Shown: piece after piece, positions 39,360 to 48,310 of the stretch
How the letters are laid out: every line of letters begins with the position of its first letter
Position numbering within the stretch: position 1 is the first letter of the stretch
From: Arthrobacter caoxuetaonis
Lineage (GTDB): Bacteria > Actinomycetota > Actinomycetes > Actinomycetales > Micrococcaceae
Direction: 5' to 3'
Length of the DNA: 64,000 bases
Assembly (NCBI RefSeq): GCF_023921125.1
Contig: NZ_CP099466.1
Location: forward strand, 1,798,001-1,862,000
Position numbers and translations under genes: made by a program
Notes under the pieces: model-generated
Told to the model about the DNA's origin: nothing
Database searches by the model: none
The model's input: the letters and a program-made list of their open reading frames with translations, nothing else

Positions 39360-40103
39360 CTAACTCCATTTGAACCAGCGGACGGCTGCAAGACCGCCCA
39401 GGATTGTCCACGCCAGCAGGATGAGCGTGGCGGAAAGGTTGAACTGCGCTTCGAGAAGCGCCGACCTCAGCACATCCCCGAGGGCGGCTGAAGGCAGTGC
39501 CTGGATCCAGGGTTGCAGATCGGCAGGGAGGCTGGCAGCCGGAATGATGATGCCGCCGATTCCTGCGAGCAGGATCCAGAGCAGGTTGGTGATGGCCAAA
39601 GTGGCTTCGGGCCGCACGGTTCCGGCGACCAGCAGCCCCAGGGAGGTGAAGGCCACGGCCCCCAGGACCAGCAGCGCAACTGCCAGCGGGATGCCCGGCA
39701 GCGAGGGCTGCCAGCCCATGAACAGGGCGACGACGGTGACGAGCACGGCCTGGATGGCGAGCACAGACAGCACAGCGATGATTTTGCCGGCGATCAGTCC
39801 GGCACGGCCCAGGGGAGTGGTGGAGAGATACCTCAGGACTCCGTAGCGGCGGTCGAATCCGGTGGCGATGCCCTGCCCGGTGAACGCCGTGGACATGGCG
39901 CACAGCGCCAGCACCCCGGGAACAGCGGTATTGACCCGCGACGATCCGTACGCATCCAGCAGGGGCGTGACGCTGAGTGCAATCAGGCCAAGCAGGGGGA
40001 GTACGACGGCGAGAATCAGCTGCTCACCGTTGCGCAGCATGGTCTCGGCCTCGTATTTGCCTTGATTGAAGACCCGGACCGGCAGGGAAGCTGGTGCGCT
40101 CAT
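39360..40103 (-). CDS. ABC-2 type transporter permease
   Basis: A membrane permease of 247 residues with six predicted helices, including AVVLPLLGLIALSVTPLLDA, GVLALCAMSTAFTGQGIATG, and the C-terminal LILLAWTILGGLAAV. The RRYGVLRYLSTTPLGR loop is the conserved ABC-2 motif. It overlaps the ATPase gene by four bases (ATGA) and ends just before ctaA. The same trio (ABC ATPase, permease, ctaA-like protein, next to sufR) occurs in Mycobacterium tuberculosis at Rv1458c-Rv1456c. The substrate is not established; a role near heme A or oxidase assembly is only suggested by position. Confidence 0.9.
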   Translation of the reverse strand: MSAPASLPVRVFNQGKYEAETMLRNGEQLILAVVLPLLGLIALSVTPLLDAYGSSRVNTAVPGVLALCAMSTAFTGQGIATGFDRRYGVLRYLSTTPLGRAGLIAGKIIAVLSVLAIQAVLVTVVALFMGWQPSLPGIPLAVALLVLGAVAFTSLGLLVAGTVRPEATLAITNLLWILLAGIGGIIIPAASLPADLQPWIQALPSAALGDVLRSALLEAQFNLSATLILLAWTILGGLAAVRWFKWS

Positions 40104-41059
40104 CGGATTTCCCTTCCGGAAAGTTCGAGGAAAACGTCCTCAAGCGTGCGGGAGGCCATGTGGATGCTGTCCGGCAGTATCCCGGCGTCATTCCACCATA
40201 CGGCCAGGTTGACCAGGTCGGCGGGCGCGAACGTGCCCCGCAGGGTGTAACTGCCTGGCGCCTCTTCCGTCAGTATCAGGTGATCCAGGGCCGGAACTGA
40301 GAGGCTGAGGCCGGCAGGCGCGGTGAAGGTCATTTCCCGGCCGGCTGCATGGTCAGCAGTTCGGGCGGTCAGTTCGGCAACGGTGCCCCGGGCGACCGTG
40401 CGGCCGGCATCGATGATGTAGACGTAGTCGGCGAGCTTCTGGGCATCGTCCAGCAGGTGAGTCGTCAGGATGATGCCCAGGCCCTCATCCCGCAGTTCCT
40501 GGATAAGCTCGAAGACGATCTGGCGTGACTGCGGATCAAGACCGGCGCTCGGTTCGTCGAGGAAAAGGACTTCGGGGTTCCCCACCAGTGCTGCGGCAAG
40601 GGCCACGCGCTGGCGCTGCCCGCCTGAAAGCCGGCGGATGCCGGTCTTCGCGAAACTGCCGATTCCCAGCCGGTCCACCAGTGAGTCGACATCGCGGGGA
40701 TCGGCATACATGCCGGCGATATGGCGCAGCAGGGCCACCGGCCGGGCCGACGGCGGAAGGCCGCCGTCCTGGAGCATCACTCCGGCCCGCGCGCGAAGGT
40801 CCGCTCCGGCTCCATAAGGGGCTTGGCCCAGCAGCAAAACCTCACCGCCGTCGATGGGCTGCAGGCCCTGGGCACATTCAAGGGTCGTCGTTTTTCCGGC
40901 TCCGTTCGCCCCCAGCAGGGCCGTAACCTGCCCCCGCCGTGCGGTGAAGTCCACGCCGGCAAGGACGCGGATCATTTTGCCGTCGAGACCGGGAACAGGA
41001 CCGCAGTCCCGAATGAGGCCGGTGATAGTCAGGCAGGGGTCGTCGTTAGGCACGCCCAT
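40100..41059 (-). CDS. ABC transporter ATP-binding protein (ABC-2 partner)
   Basis: The ATPase subunit, 319 residues. Walker A is GANGAGKTT near 49-57, the signature RLSGGQRQRVALAAAL lies near 143, Walker B is VLFLDEPSAGLD, and the switch His is in LTTHLLDDA. A C-terminal extension of about 90 residues after the ATPase fold is typical of CcmA/drug-type ATPases that pair with ABC-2 permeases. It overlaps the permease by four bases. It is divergent from sufR, with 109 bases between the starts. A TAGAAT directly before the ATG is a possible -10-like element. Confidence 0.92.
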   Translation of the reverse strand: MGVPNDDPCLTITGLIRDCGPVPGLDGKMIRVLAGVDFTARRGQVTALLGANGAGKTTTLECAQGLQPIDGGEVLLLGQAPYGAGADLRARAGVMLQDGGLPPSARPVALLRHIAGMYADPRDVDSLVDRLGIGSFAKTGIRRLSGGQRQRVALAAALVGNPEVLFLDEPSAGLDPQSRQIVFELIQELRDEGLGIILTTHLLDDAQKLADYVYIIDAGRTVARGTVAELTARTADHAAGREMTFTAPAGLSLSVPALDHLILTEEAPGSYTLRGTFAPADLVNLAVWWNDAGILPDSIHMASRTLEDVFLELSGREIR

Positions 41060-41168
41060 ATTCTACGTTAGGTAGTAGTTTCTCCTCGCCCTTTCCTCCC
41101 GGGCTGCCCTCCCGCGGGGAAGCCTCGCCTTAGTAGCCCTGCGGAATGGATTAGGTCATGATTGTGTT

Positions 41169-41954
41169 GTGTATTCTGTGAAGAGTTCAGCGACGCCGGA
41201 ACCGCCGGTGGCAGCCAAAGAGTCCGAAGAGCGCACCCGGGACCGCGTCCTGGGTGCGGTGCTTGAACACGGCCCCGTCAGCGCCGCCGAACTCGGCGAG
41301 CGGCTGGGTTTCACACCCGCAGCAGTTCGGCGGCACCTTGATGCACTGGATCGGCAGGGACTGATCGAAGTCAAACGTGTCTCTGCGCCCGGCGCCGGTG
41401 CCGGCCGCCCCGCGCGGCGATACGTTGTTTCCCAGCAGGGACAGTCGTACCTCGGCAATGACTACCTCACGATTGCCGCTGAGGCTCTCCGCGCGCTGGG
41501 CCAGGCTGCCGGGCCGGAAGCCATTGAGGCCTTTGCCGCTGCTCGCTTTGCGAAGATGGAGGAAAGGTACCGCCCGGTCATCGAGGCTGCCGGTGACGCC
41601 GTCGAGGACAGGGCGCAGGCCCTGGCCGCAGAACTCACGAAGGACGGCTTCGTCGGTTCGACAACCATGATCGGCACCAGCCGGACGCCCAGCACCTTGC
41701 TGAGCGTGCAGCTGTGCCAGGGGCACTGCCCCATCCAGGCGCTGGCCAGCGCCTACCCCGTCTTCTGTGACAAGGAGACCGAAGTTTTCTCGCGGCTGCT
41801 GGGAGTGGATGTGCGCAGGCTGTCCACTCTGTCCCGCGGCGGGCACGTTTGTACGACCCACATCCCAGTGGGGCGTTCCATGGCTGCGCCCCACCAGCCG
41901 GTGGGATCCGCAACAACCCAGTCCACATCCACTCATCAGCAAGAAAGGCCGTGA
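41169..41954 (+). CDS. sufR: SufR-type Fe-S-sensing transcriptional regulator
   Basis: A repressor expected to control the suf operon; 261 residues. The winged helix is at about 22-75 ([26 protein letters not shown], a DeoR/MarR-like helix-turn-helix, then GRPARRYV). The C-terminal part has four Cys: CQGHC near 183-187, VFC near 200 and HVC near 222, suited to hold an iron-sulfur cluster. Loss of the cluster should relieve repression. The GTG start is in a region without a clear Shine-Dalgarno. The TGA shares one base with the sufB ATG. The last 30 residues are Ser/Thr/Gln-rich. Confidence 0.92.
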   Translation: MYSVKSSATPEPPVAAKESEERTRDRVLGAVLEHGPVSAAELGERLGFTPAAVRRHLDALDRQGLIEVKRVSAPGAGAGRPARRYVVSQQGQSYLGNDYLTIAAEALRALGQAAGPEAIEAFAAARFAKMEERYRPVIEAAGDAVEDRAQALAAELTKDGFVGSTTMIGTSRTPSTLLSVQLCQGHCPIQALASAYPVFCDKETEVFSRLLGVDVRRLSTLSRGGHVCTTHIPVGRSMAAPHQPVGSATTQSTSTHQQERP

Positions 41955-43426
41955 TGACGGATCAAGTAACCCGGAAGGCCGAGGCACCGCAGGTGCCCGA
42001 CTCCGTGATTTCAGACATCCTGGAAAAGAACCCCGAACTCGAGGGCATTGGCACCTACGAGTACGGCTGGGCCGACTCAGATGTCGCCGGGTCCAACGCC
42101 CGCCGTGGCCTCTCCGAGGAGGTTGTCCGTGACATTTCGGCGAAGAAGAACGAGCCGGAATGGATGCTGGACCTGCGTCTGAAGGGCCTGAAGTACTTCG
42201 ACCGCAAGCCCATGCCCACATGGGGTGCAGACCTCTCGGGCATCGACTTCGACAACATCAAGTACTTCGTGCGCTCCACCGAGAAGCAGGCGAAGACGTG
42301 GGAAGACCTGCCCGAGGACATCCGCAACACGTATGAGAAGCTCGGCATTCCCGAAGCTGAGCGCGGCCGCCTGGTTTCCGGCGTCGCTGCCCAGTACGAG
42401 TCCGAGGTTGTCTACCACCAGCTCCGCGAGGACCTGGAACGCCAGGGCGTGATCTTCCTGGACACCGACACCGCGCTGAAGGAACACCCGGAGATCTTCC
42501 AGGAGTACTTCGGCACCGTCATTCCCGTGGGCGACAACAAGTTCGGTTCGCTGAACACTGCAGTCTGGTCCGGCGGCTCCTTCGTGTACGTCCCGAAGGG
42601 CGTCCACGTCGAGATCCCCCTGCAGGCCTACTTCCGGATCAATACGGAAAACATGGGCCAGTTCGAGCGCACGCTGATCATCGCCGATGAGGACTCCTAC
42701 GTCCACTACATCGAAGGCTGCACCGCGCCGATCTACACGTCGGATTCGCTGCACTCGGCAGTTGTGGAAATCATCGTGAAGAAGGGCGCCCGCGTCCGCT
42801 ACACGACCATCCAGAACTGGTCCAACAACGTGTACAACCTGGTAACCAAGCGGGCCATCGCCCACGAAGGTGCCACCATGGAGTGGATCGACGGCAACAT
42901 CGGTTCCAAGGTGACCATGAAGTACCCGGCCGTCTACCTGGTTGGTGAGCACGCCAAGGGTGAGACCCTGTCCATCGCCTTCGCCGGCGAAGGCCAGCAC
43001 CAGGACACCGGCTCCAAGATGGTTCACATCGCGCCGAACACCAAGAGCTCGATCATCTCCAAGTCCGTGGCCCGCGGCGGCGGCCGTGCTGCGTACCGCG
43101 GCCTGGTCCAGGTCCGTGAAGGCGCCAAGAACTCCGCCAATACCGTGCGCTGCGACGCACTGCTGGTGGACACCATCTCCCGCTCGGACACGTATCCGTA
43201 CGTGGACATCCGCGAAGACGACGTCACCATGGGCCACGAGGCCACGGTTTCGCGCGTCAGCGAGGAACAGCTGTTCTACCTCATGTCCCGCGGCCTTCCC
43301 GAGGACGAGGCCATGGCCATGATCGTGCGCGGCTTCATCGAGCCGATCGCGCGTGAACTGCCGATGGAATACGCCCTTGAACTCAACCGCCTCATTGAAC
43401 TCCAGATGGAAGGAGCCGTCGGTTAA
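41954..43426 (+). CDS. sufB: Fe-S cluster assembly scaffold SufB
   Basis: The scaffold subunit of the SufBCD complex, 490 residues. It holds the nascent cluster and receives sulfur from SufS. The N-terminal SufBD region includes [21 protein letters not shown], and the beta-helix core has [19 protein letters not shown] sequence ([20 protein letters not shown]), YIEGCTAP with the conserved Cys, and [17 protein letters not shown]. The ATG at 41954 has GAAAGG seven bases upstream and overlaps the sufR stop by one base. Its own stop overlaps sufD by one base, so translation is coupled through all three. Confidence 0.98.
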   Translation: MTDQVTRKAEAPQVPDSVISDILEKNPELEGIGTYEYGWADSDVAGSNARRGLSEEVVRDISAKKNEPEWMLDLRLKGLKYFDRKPMPTWGADLSGIDFDNIKYFVRSTEKQAKTWEDLPEDIRNTYEKLGIPEAERGRLVSGVAAQYESEVVYHQLREDLERQGVIFLDTDTALKEHPEIFQEYFGTVIPVGDNKFGSLNTAVWSGGSFVYVPKGVHVEIPLQAYFRINTENMGQFERTLIIADEDSYVHYIEGCTAPIYTSDSLHSAVVEIIVKKGARVRYTTIQNWSNNVYNLVTKRAIAHEGATMEWIDGNIGSKVTMKYPAVYLVGEHAKGETLSIAFAGEGQHQDTGSKMVHIAPNTKSSIISKSVARGGGRAAYRGLVQVREGAKNSANTVRCDALLVDTISRSDTYPYVDIREDDVTMGHEATVSRVSEEQLFYLMSRGLPEDEAMAMIVRGFIEPIARELPMEYALELNRLIELQMEGAVG

Positions 43427-44769
43427 TGTCGAAGCTTAATGACGTTGCTGAAAACGTAGTCGAGACCGTGGCCGAAAAGGTCAGCAGCGCAGTGGAAGGC
43501 GTCAAGGCACGTATCGGGGCTCCGTCCGGAGACCGCCGCGTCCGCATTGACGGCTTCACCGAAGAGGGCGAAAACCTCTCTCCGCTGAATGAGTCTTCCC
43601 CGGTCCTGGGCGGCGACAGCAGCAAGTCCCACAGCCACGGCGCAGGCGCCGGCATTCCCGACAGCTCCCGTGCGGGACGCATGACGTCCTTCCACCGGGC
43701 GGACTTCGGCAAGCTCACCGGCCGCGAAGAGGACTGGCGGTTTACCCCGCTCAAGCGCCTGCGCGGCCTGCACACCGAGGAACTGACCGGCACAGCCCCC
43801 GAGGTCGCCGTCGTCGCCCCTGAGGGCGTCACTGTGGCCGGAATCGGACGCGATGACTCCCGGATCGGAACTGCGGGCATCCCCGAAGACCTGGTTGCCG
43901 CTGCTGCCTGGGAAGCCTTCACCGAAGCCACCCTGGTCAGCATTCCCAAGGACACCCAGGCCGAAGGCACCGTGACGCTGTCCATCACGGGCGCCGGCAC
44001 GGATCCCGCAGCGCAGCACATCCTGATCGAGGCCGGTGCCTTCTCCAAGGCGGTCGTCGTCCTGGACCACAAGGGTTCGGCCACGCTGTCCCAGAACGTG
44101 GAAATCCTCGTCGGTGACGGCGCGGAACTGACGGTCATCTCGGTCCAGGACTGGGACGACGACGCCGTCCACGCTTCTGCGCAGTACGCCCGGATTGGCC
44201 GCGACGCACGCTTCAAGCACGTCGTCGTCAGCCTCGGCGGCGACCTGGTGCGCGTCACGCCGTCCTCGAAGTTCACCGCCACCGGCGGCGACGTTGAAAT
44301 GTTCGGCCTGTACTACGCCGACGCCGGCCAGCACCTGGAACAGCGCCTCTTCGTGGACCACGCAGTTCCGAACTGCAAGTCCCGCGTCATGTATAAGGGT
44401 GCGCTGCAGGGCAAGGACGCACACACCGTCTGGGTTGGCGACGTGCTCATCCGCAAGGAAGCCGAAGGAACGGACACCTACGAGGTGAACCGTAACCTGC
44501 TGCTCACCGACGGCGGCCGTGCCGACTCCGTGCCCAACCTCGAAATCGAGACCGGACTCATTGAAGGCGCCGGCCATGCCAGCGCCACCGGCCGGTTCGA
44601 CGACGAGCACCTGTTCTACCTGATGGCCCGCGGCATCCCCGAGGACATCGCACGCCGCCTCGTCGTGCGCGGCTTCCTGAACGAAATCATCCAGCAGATC
44701 CGGGTTCCGGAGCTGGAAGAGCGCCTCACCGCCGCCGTCGAGCGTGAGCTCGCACAGGTTGAGAACTAA
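43426..44769 (+). CDS. sufD: Fe-S cluster assembly protein SufD
   Basis: Partner of SufB in the SufBCD complex, 447 residues. The N-terminal 80 residues are hydrophilic and variable, rich in Val, Ser, Glu and His. The SufBD core follows, with EDWRFTPLKRLRGL, FGLYYADAGQHLEQR, NCKSRVMYKGALQGK and HASATGRFDDEHLFYLMARG, which contains the conserved His at the SufB-SufD interface. The start overlaps the sufB stop (TAATG). sufC follows after 67 bases, a gap that holds only its ribosome site (AGAAAG). Confidence 0.97.
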   Translation: MSKLNDVAENVVETVAEKVSSAVEGVKARIGAPSGDRRVRIDGFTEEGENLSPLNESSPVLGGDSSKSHSHGAGAGIPDSSRAGRMTSFHRADFGKLTGREEDWRFTPLKRLRGLHTEELTGTAPEVAVVAPEGVTVAGIGRDDSRIGTAGIPEDLVAAAAWEAFTEATLVSIPKDTQAEGTVTLSITGAGTDPAAQHILIEAGAFSKAVVVLDHKGSATLSQNVEILVGDGAELTVISVQDWDDDAVHASAQYARIGRDARFKHVVVSLGGDLVRVTPSSKFTATGGDVEMFGLYYADAGQHLEQRLFVDHAVPNCKSRVMYKGALQGKDAHTVWVGDVLIRKEAEGTDTYEVNRNLLLTDGGRADSVPNLEIETGLIEGAGHASATGRFDDEHLFYLMARGIPEDIARRLVVRGFLNEIIQQIRVPELEERLTAAVERELAQVEN

Positions 44770-44836
44770 GCACTCTTCCCCCAACACAGAACCTGCAGAC
44801 CGCACCGCACGCGTGCAAAGAGAAAGCGAACAACGC

Positions 44837-45604
44837 ATGTCCACTCTTGAAATCAAGGACCTTCACGTCAGCATCGAGACCGATCAGGGCTCGAAGCAGA
44901 TCCTGAAGGGCGTCAGCCTGACCATCAACACCGGCGAGACCCACGCCATCATGGGCCCCAACGGCTCCGGAAAGTCGACCCTGGCTTCCACCATCGCCGG
45001 CCACCCCCGCTACACGGTGGACAGCGGCTCCATCACCCTGGACGGCGAAGACGTCCTGGCGATGAGCGTCGACGAGCGTGCCCGGGCCGGCCTGTTCCTG
45101 GCCATGCAGTACCCGGTTGAGGTTCCGGGTGTCACCATGACCAACTTCCTGCGGACCGCCAAGACGGCGCTCGACGGTGAAGCTCCGTCCCTGCGCCACT
45201 GGACCAAGGACGTCAAGGCCGCCATGGCCCAGCTGCGCATCGACGCCGACTTTGCCCAGCGCAACGTCAACGAAGGCTTCTCCGGCGGTGAGAAGAAGCG
45301 CGTGGAAATCCTCCAGCTTGAACTCTTCCACCCGAAGTTCGCAATCCTCGACGAGACCGACTCCGGCCTGGACGTGGATGCGCTCAAGGTTGTTTCCGAA
45401 GGCGTCAACCGGGAGCATGCCGAAGGAAAGATGGGTACGCTGCTGATTACGCACTACACGCGGATCCTGCGCTACATCAAGCCGGACCACGTCCACGTCT
45501 TTGTTGACGGACGCATCGCCGAGCAGGGCGGCCCGGAGCTGGCCGACCGGCTGGAAGAAGAGGGCTACGACCGGTTCACGAACGCCGGCGCAGCCAGCGC
45601 CTGA
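44837..45604 (+). CDS. sufC: Fe-S cluster assembly ATPase SufC
   Basis: The ABC-type ATPase of the SufBCD complex, 255 residues, cytosolic and not a transporter. Walker A is GPNGSGKST near 37-45. The signature is FSGGEKKRVEILQL, the variant typical of SufC, and Walker B is AILDETDSGLDVDALK. ITHYTRILRYIKPDHVHV contains the switch His. ATG 44837 follows AGAAAGCGAA at a reasonable distance; the longer open frame upstream overlaps sufD. sufT follows after 36 bases. Confidence 0.98.
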   Translation: MSTLEIKDLHVSIETDQGSKQILKGVSLTINTGETHAIMGPNGSGKSTLASTIAGHPRYTVDSGSITLDGEDVLAMSVDERARAGLFLAMQYPVEVPGVTMTNFLRTAKTALDGEAPSLRHWTKDVKAAMAQLRIDADFAQRNVNEGFSGGEKKRVEILQLELFHPKFAILDETDSGLDVDALKVVSEGVNREHAEGKMGTLLITHYTRILRYIKPDHVHVFVDGRIAEQGGPELADRLEEEGYDRFTNAGAASA

Positions 45605-45640
45605 GCCTGAGCGCAGCGCCGGAAGGAGAAGGAGCACAAT

Positions 45641-45970
45641 ATGACTGACGCCAACCTGGCCCAGACATCCCTTGAGGATGTCGAAGAGGCCCTGAAAGAC
45701 GTTATCGACCCCGAACTGGGTGTCAACATCGTTGACCTGGGCCTGCTGTACGGACTCAAGTACGCCGAAGACGGCGCCCTTCTCATCGACATGACGCTCA
45801 CGACTGCGGCCTGCCCGCTGACGGACGTCCTCGAAGAGCAGACCGCCAAGGCCCTGGAGGGGGTCGTGGACGAGTTCCGGCTGAACTGGGTCTGGATGCC
45901 GCCGTGGGGTCCGGAAAAGATCACCGACGACGGACGTGACCAGATGCGGGCCCTCGGCTTCAACATCTAG
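45641..45970 (+). CDS. sufT: SufT-like metal-sulfur cluster assembly factor (DUF59/MIP18 family)
   Basis: A 109-residue MIP18-family protein that helps mature Fe-S proteins. DVIDPELGVNIVDLGLLYGL is the family signature, and LTTAACPLTDVLEEQ carries the conserved Cys. The C-terminus NWVWMPPWGPEKITDDGRDQ is typical. GGAAGGAGAAGGAG lies directly upstream, giving a strong ribosome site. It is the last gene of the suf operon. No sufS or sufU gene lies between it and sufC, although in M. tuberculosis they occupy that position. Confidence 0.93.
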   Translation: MTDANLAQTSLEDVEEALKDVIDPELGVNIVDLGLLYGLKYAEDGALLIDMTLTTAACPLTDVLEEQTAKALEGVVDEFRLNWVWMPPWGPEKITDDGRDQMRALGFNI

Positions 45971-45984
45971 GCACTGACCTGCAA

Positions 45985-46018
45985 AAAGGGCGGGCACCAG
46001 ACATGGTGCCCGCCCTTT
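45985..46018. terminator. Hairpin terminator shared by sufT and bioN
   Basis: Arms 45985-45999 (AAAGGGCGGGCACCA) and 46004-46018 are perfectly complementary around GACA. The stem is flanked by A and T runs, so it can act in both directions between these convergent genes. One arm overlaps the bioN stop codon. Confidence 0.9.
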
Positions 46019-46646
46019 AGCGTTCCCGCTCCGGCTCGGGCTCGCCGATGCCGCGGGCCGCGAGGGCGTCTCCGGTCTGCTGGGCGTAGGCGACGGCGCG
46101 GATCACGACAGGCACCGCCAGGGCCCGGGGGTTGCGTTCCAGGCCCCGCGCCTTCGCGGAGTCCCGCACGTCGGCGGCCGAACCCATCAGGTAAGGAATG
46201 CTGCGAAGCATCAGTGCCAGGGCCAGGCCAAACCGTTCGGGGTCCGCTCCAAGGATCCGGAGCGGACGTACCAGGGCGACCGCGCCGTCGAGCAGCTGCG
46301 GTACGGGAACCGTGAGGAGCAGCAGGCGTGCTGCCGCCACGCAGACGGCGATGTTTCCCGCCACGGTCACGGCAGCCGACGGGCCCGCCGACCACCACTG
46401 GAATCCGCCGACCAGCGCCAGCACGGGCCACATCAGCTTCAGCGGGCGTACCAGTTCTCCCGGCAGGTACGCGGCCGCATATGCCGCAGCTGTCAGCACG
46501 GCTGCCACTGCAGTGGCCAGCGGGTTCGCGAGCACCAGTGTAGTGATGGAACCCGCGGTGACGAGGGCGGCCTTGAAAGCCAGCGGGGCCTTGTGGACAG
46601 TGCTGTTCCCGGGGCGGTAGTCGCCGAGGTGCCTGCTGCTCCTCAC
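46017..46646 (-). CDS. bioN: ECF transporter T component, BioN-like
   Basis: The transmembrane coupling subunit of an energy-coupling-factor importer, 209 residues, CbiQ/EcfT family. It has several helices (ITTLVLANPLATAVAAVLTAAAY, VLALVGGFQWW, ALALMLRSIPYLM), and the two coupling-helix motifs with Ala-Arg-Gly are visible: SAKARGLERN and ALAARGIGEP. These dock into the ATPase grooves. It overlaps bioM by four bases. The biotin assignment comes from bioY in the same operon. Confidence 0.92.
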   Translation of the reverse strand: MRSSRHLGDYRPGNSTVHKAPLAFKAALVTAGSITTLVLANPLATAVAAVLTAAAYAAAYLPGELVRPLKLMWPVLALVGGFQWWSAGPSAAVTVAGNIAVCVAAARLLLLTVPVPQLLDGAVALVRPLRILGADPERFGLALALMLRSIPYLMGSAADVRDSAKARGLERNPRALAVPVVIRAVAYAQQTGDALAARGIGEPEPERER

Positions 46647-47395
46647 GGGAGGACCCCGTCAGCGGGATCGGCGGGCACCGCAGGCTCAATGGGCTCGGGT
46701 TCCCGGGCCGCCGCCAGCCGGTAGGCGGCGATGGCTTCCTCCGCCGGTCCGTCGAAGACAACGCCGCCGTCATCAACCACCAGGACCCGCTCGGCATCGG
46801 CGGCAAACTCCAGGTCATGCGTGGTGTAGATGACCTGCTGGGGGAGCGCGGCCAGGATGGAGCGCAGCCGGGCGGTGTTCCGAAGATCCAGCAGGGTGCT
46901 CGGCTCATCCGCCACCAGGACGGCCGGATCCGTGGCAAGCACAGCCGCCAGGGCCATCAGCTGGCGTTCCCCGCCGGAGAGATCGTAGATACTGCGGTCG
47001 GCCAGGGGCAGGAGTCCAAAGCGCCGAAGGACCTGCTCGGCCGCACTGCGTCGCTCTCGCGCGTTCCGCACGCTGCGGCGAAGCGAGAGTTCGACGTCGT
47101 CCCGGCCCGTGGGCATGACCAGCTGCGAGAGCGGATCTGTGAAGACAAATCCCACGCGGCTGCGCACCAGTGCGCCCTGGCGGGCCGTGTCTGCGCCGTC
47201 GACGCTGACGCTGCCGGAAGAGGGGAGCAGCAACCCGTTGATCAGCCGCAGGAGAGTGGACTTCCCCGACCCGTTGGCGCCTATGACCGCAATCCGCCGC
47301 TCCGCCAGCTCAAGCGAAACCGGACGCAGGATCGTTCTCCCGCCGGGACCTGCATCCGGAGCCTCTACCGACGCGGCAGAAAACCGGATCGCCAT
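46643..47395 (-). CDS. bioM: ECF transporter ATPase, BioM-like
   Basis: The ATPase of the importer, 250 residues. Walker A is GANGSGKSTLLRLING, the Q-loop region is VGFVFTDPLSQLVMPT, the signature is LSGGERQLMALAAVL, and Walker B is VLVADEPSTLLDLRN. VIYTTHDLEFAADAERV has the switch His. The Q-loop region with the QL(V)M sequence is typical of ECF ATPases. It overlaps bioY by one base (TGATG) and bioN by four. A single ATPase gene suggests a homodimer. Confidence 0.93.
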   Translation of the reverse strand: MAIRFSAASVEAPDAGPGGRTILRPVSLELAERRIAVIGANGSGKSTLLRLINGLLLPSSGSVSVDGADTARQGALVRSRVGFVFTDPLSQLVMPTGRDDVELSLRRSVRNARERRSAAEQVLRRFGLLPLADRSIYDLSGGERQLMALAAVLATDPAVLVADEPSTLLDLRNTARLRSILAALPQQVIYTTHDLEFAADAERVLVVDDGGVVFDGPAEEAIAAYRLAAAREPEPIEPAVPADPADGVLP

Positions 47396-48105
47396 CAGCG
47401 GCGTGCGTTCTTAATCCCGGGCACCAGGCGCGGGAACGCAGCGAAGACACTCACTGCCGCTGCCGCGGCCGCCAGGTTCTTGACGACGTCGCCGGGCCAG
47501 AAGGCCATGTCTGCTGCCAGGGCAGCCGGGAAGGAGAGCCTGGCGTTCAGCATCATGCCGGCAATGCCCAGGGGGTGGATGATGAATAAACTCGTCCCCA
47601 GTCCCGCCGCAAACAGCACCGCAAAGCGGGCCCGCCGGATACGGGGCAGCAGCAGGCGCACCAGAAGTCCGGCGACGAGCGCTGCCAGGGGGAAAGCCAG
47701 CAGGAAACCGGCCGATGGTCCGGCCAGGACACCGACGCCGGAACTGAATCCGCTGAAGACAGGAAGGCCCGCCAGCCCGGCCAGCACATACAGACCTGCC
47801 GCAGCAGCGCCGCGGGCCGGTCCAAGCACCATGCCCGTGAGGATGACCGCCAGCGTCTGCAGGGTGACCGGGACGCCCGCGGCAAGGGGAATCCCGGGAA
47901 TGAGCGAGAAGGCCGCGATCAGGGCGGCGAAGACGGCGACATAGGACAGGTCCACAGCACCCCACCCCCGCGGAGATGGCAGAAACTGCACGTTAGGGGC
48001 CTCATTCGCGCCGTTTCTACCATCTCGATGGGAGGAGTCCCCGGGGGAGGTGTCCGGGACGGGCGAAGCTGCCGCGGACGCGGGAGGCTCGGGAGCAGCA
48101 GGCAT
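47395..48105 (-). CDS. bioY: Biotin transporter S component BioY
   Basis: The substrate-binding membrane subunit for biotin, 236 residues. It has six helices with the BioY signatures IPGIPLAAGVPVTLQTLAVILTG-like region (residues about 70-90), GPARGAAAAGLYVLAGLAGLPVF and GPSAGFLLAFPLAA. Before the first helix there is a hydrophilic N-terminal stretch of about 50 residues rich in Pro, Ala, Ser and Asn. That makes the start uncertain: ATG 48105 lacks a good ribosome site and a later start is possible. The bioY-bioM-bioN order is the full three-part ECF system. No BirA/BioQ-like operator was recognized upstream. Confidence 0.92.
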   Translation of the reverse strand: MPAAPEPPASAAASPVPDTSPGDSSHRDGRNGANEAPNVQFLPSPRGWGAVDLSYVAVFAALIAAFSLIPGIPLAAGVPVTLQTLAVILTGMVLGPARGAAAAGLYVLAGLAGLPVFSGFSSGVGVLAGPSAGFLLAFPLAALVAGLLVRLLLPRIRRARFAVLFAAGLGTSLFIIHPLGIAGMMLNARLSFPAALAADMAFWPGDVVKNLAAAAAAVSVFAAFPRLVPGIKNARR

Positions 48106-48310
48106 TCGGGCTCGTTTCGTGGTTCCTGCAGGAGTCGGGTCAAGACCCGGGAGATTAGGTCCGGTGAATCCGAGACTAACCCCGCACCACGGGGCCGGCC
48201 TTTGTCGGGTTCCTACAAACTGCGGGTTACCGGTAGACTTGGAAGGCTGCCTTCGCAGATTCCGCGTACCACGCGCTTCCAATCCATTTCCTTCGAAAGG
48301 TCCCTCCTTA

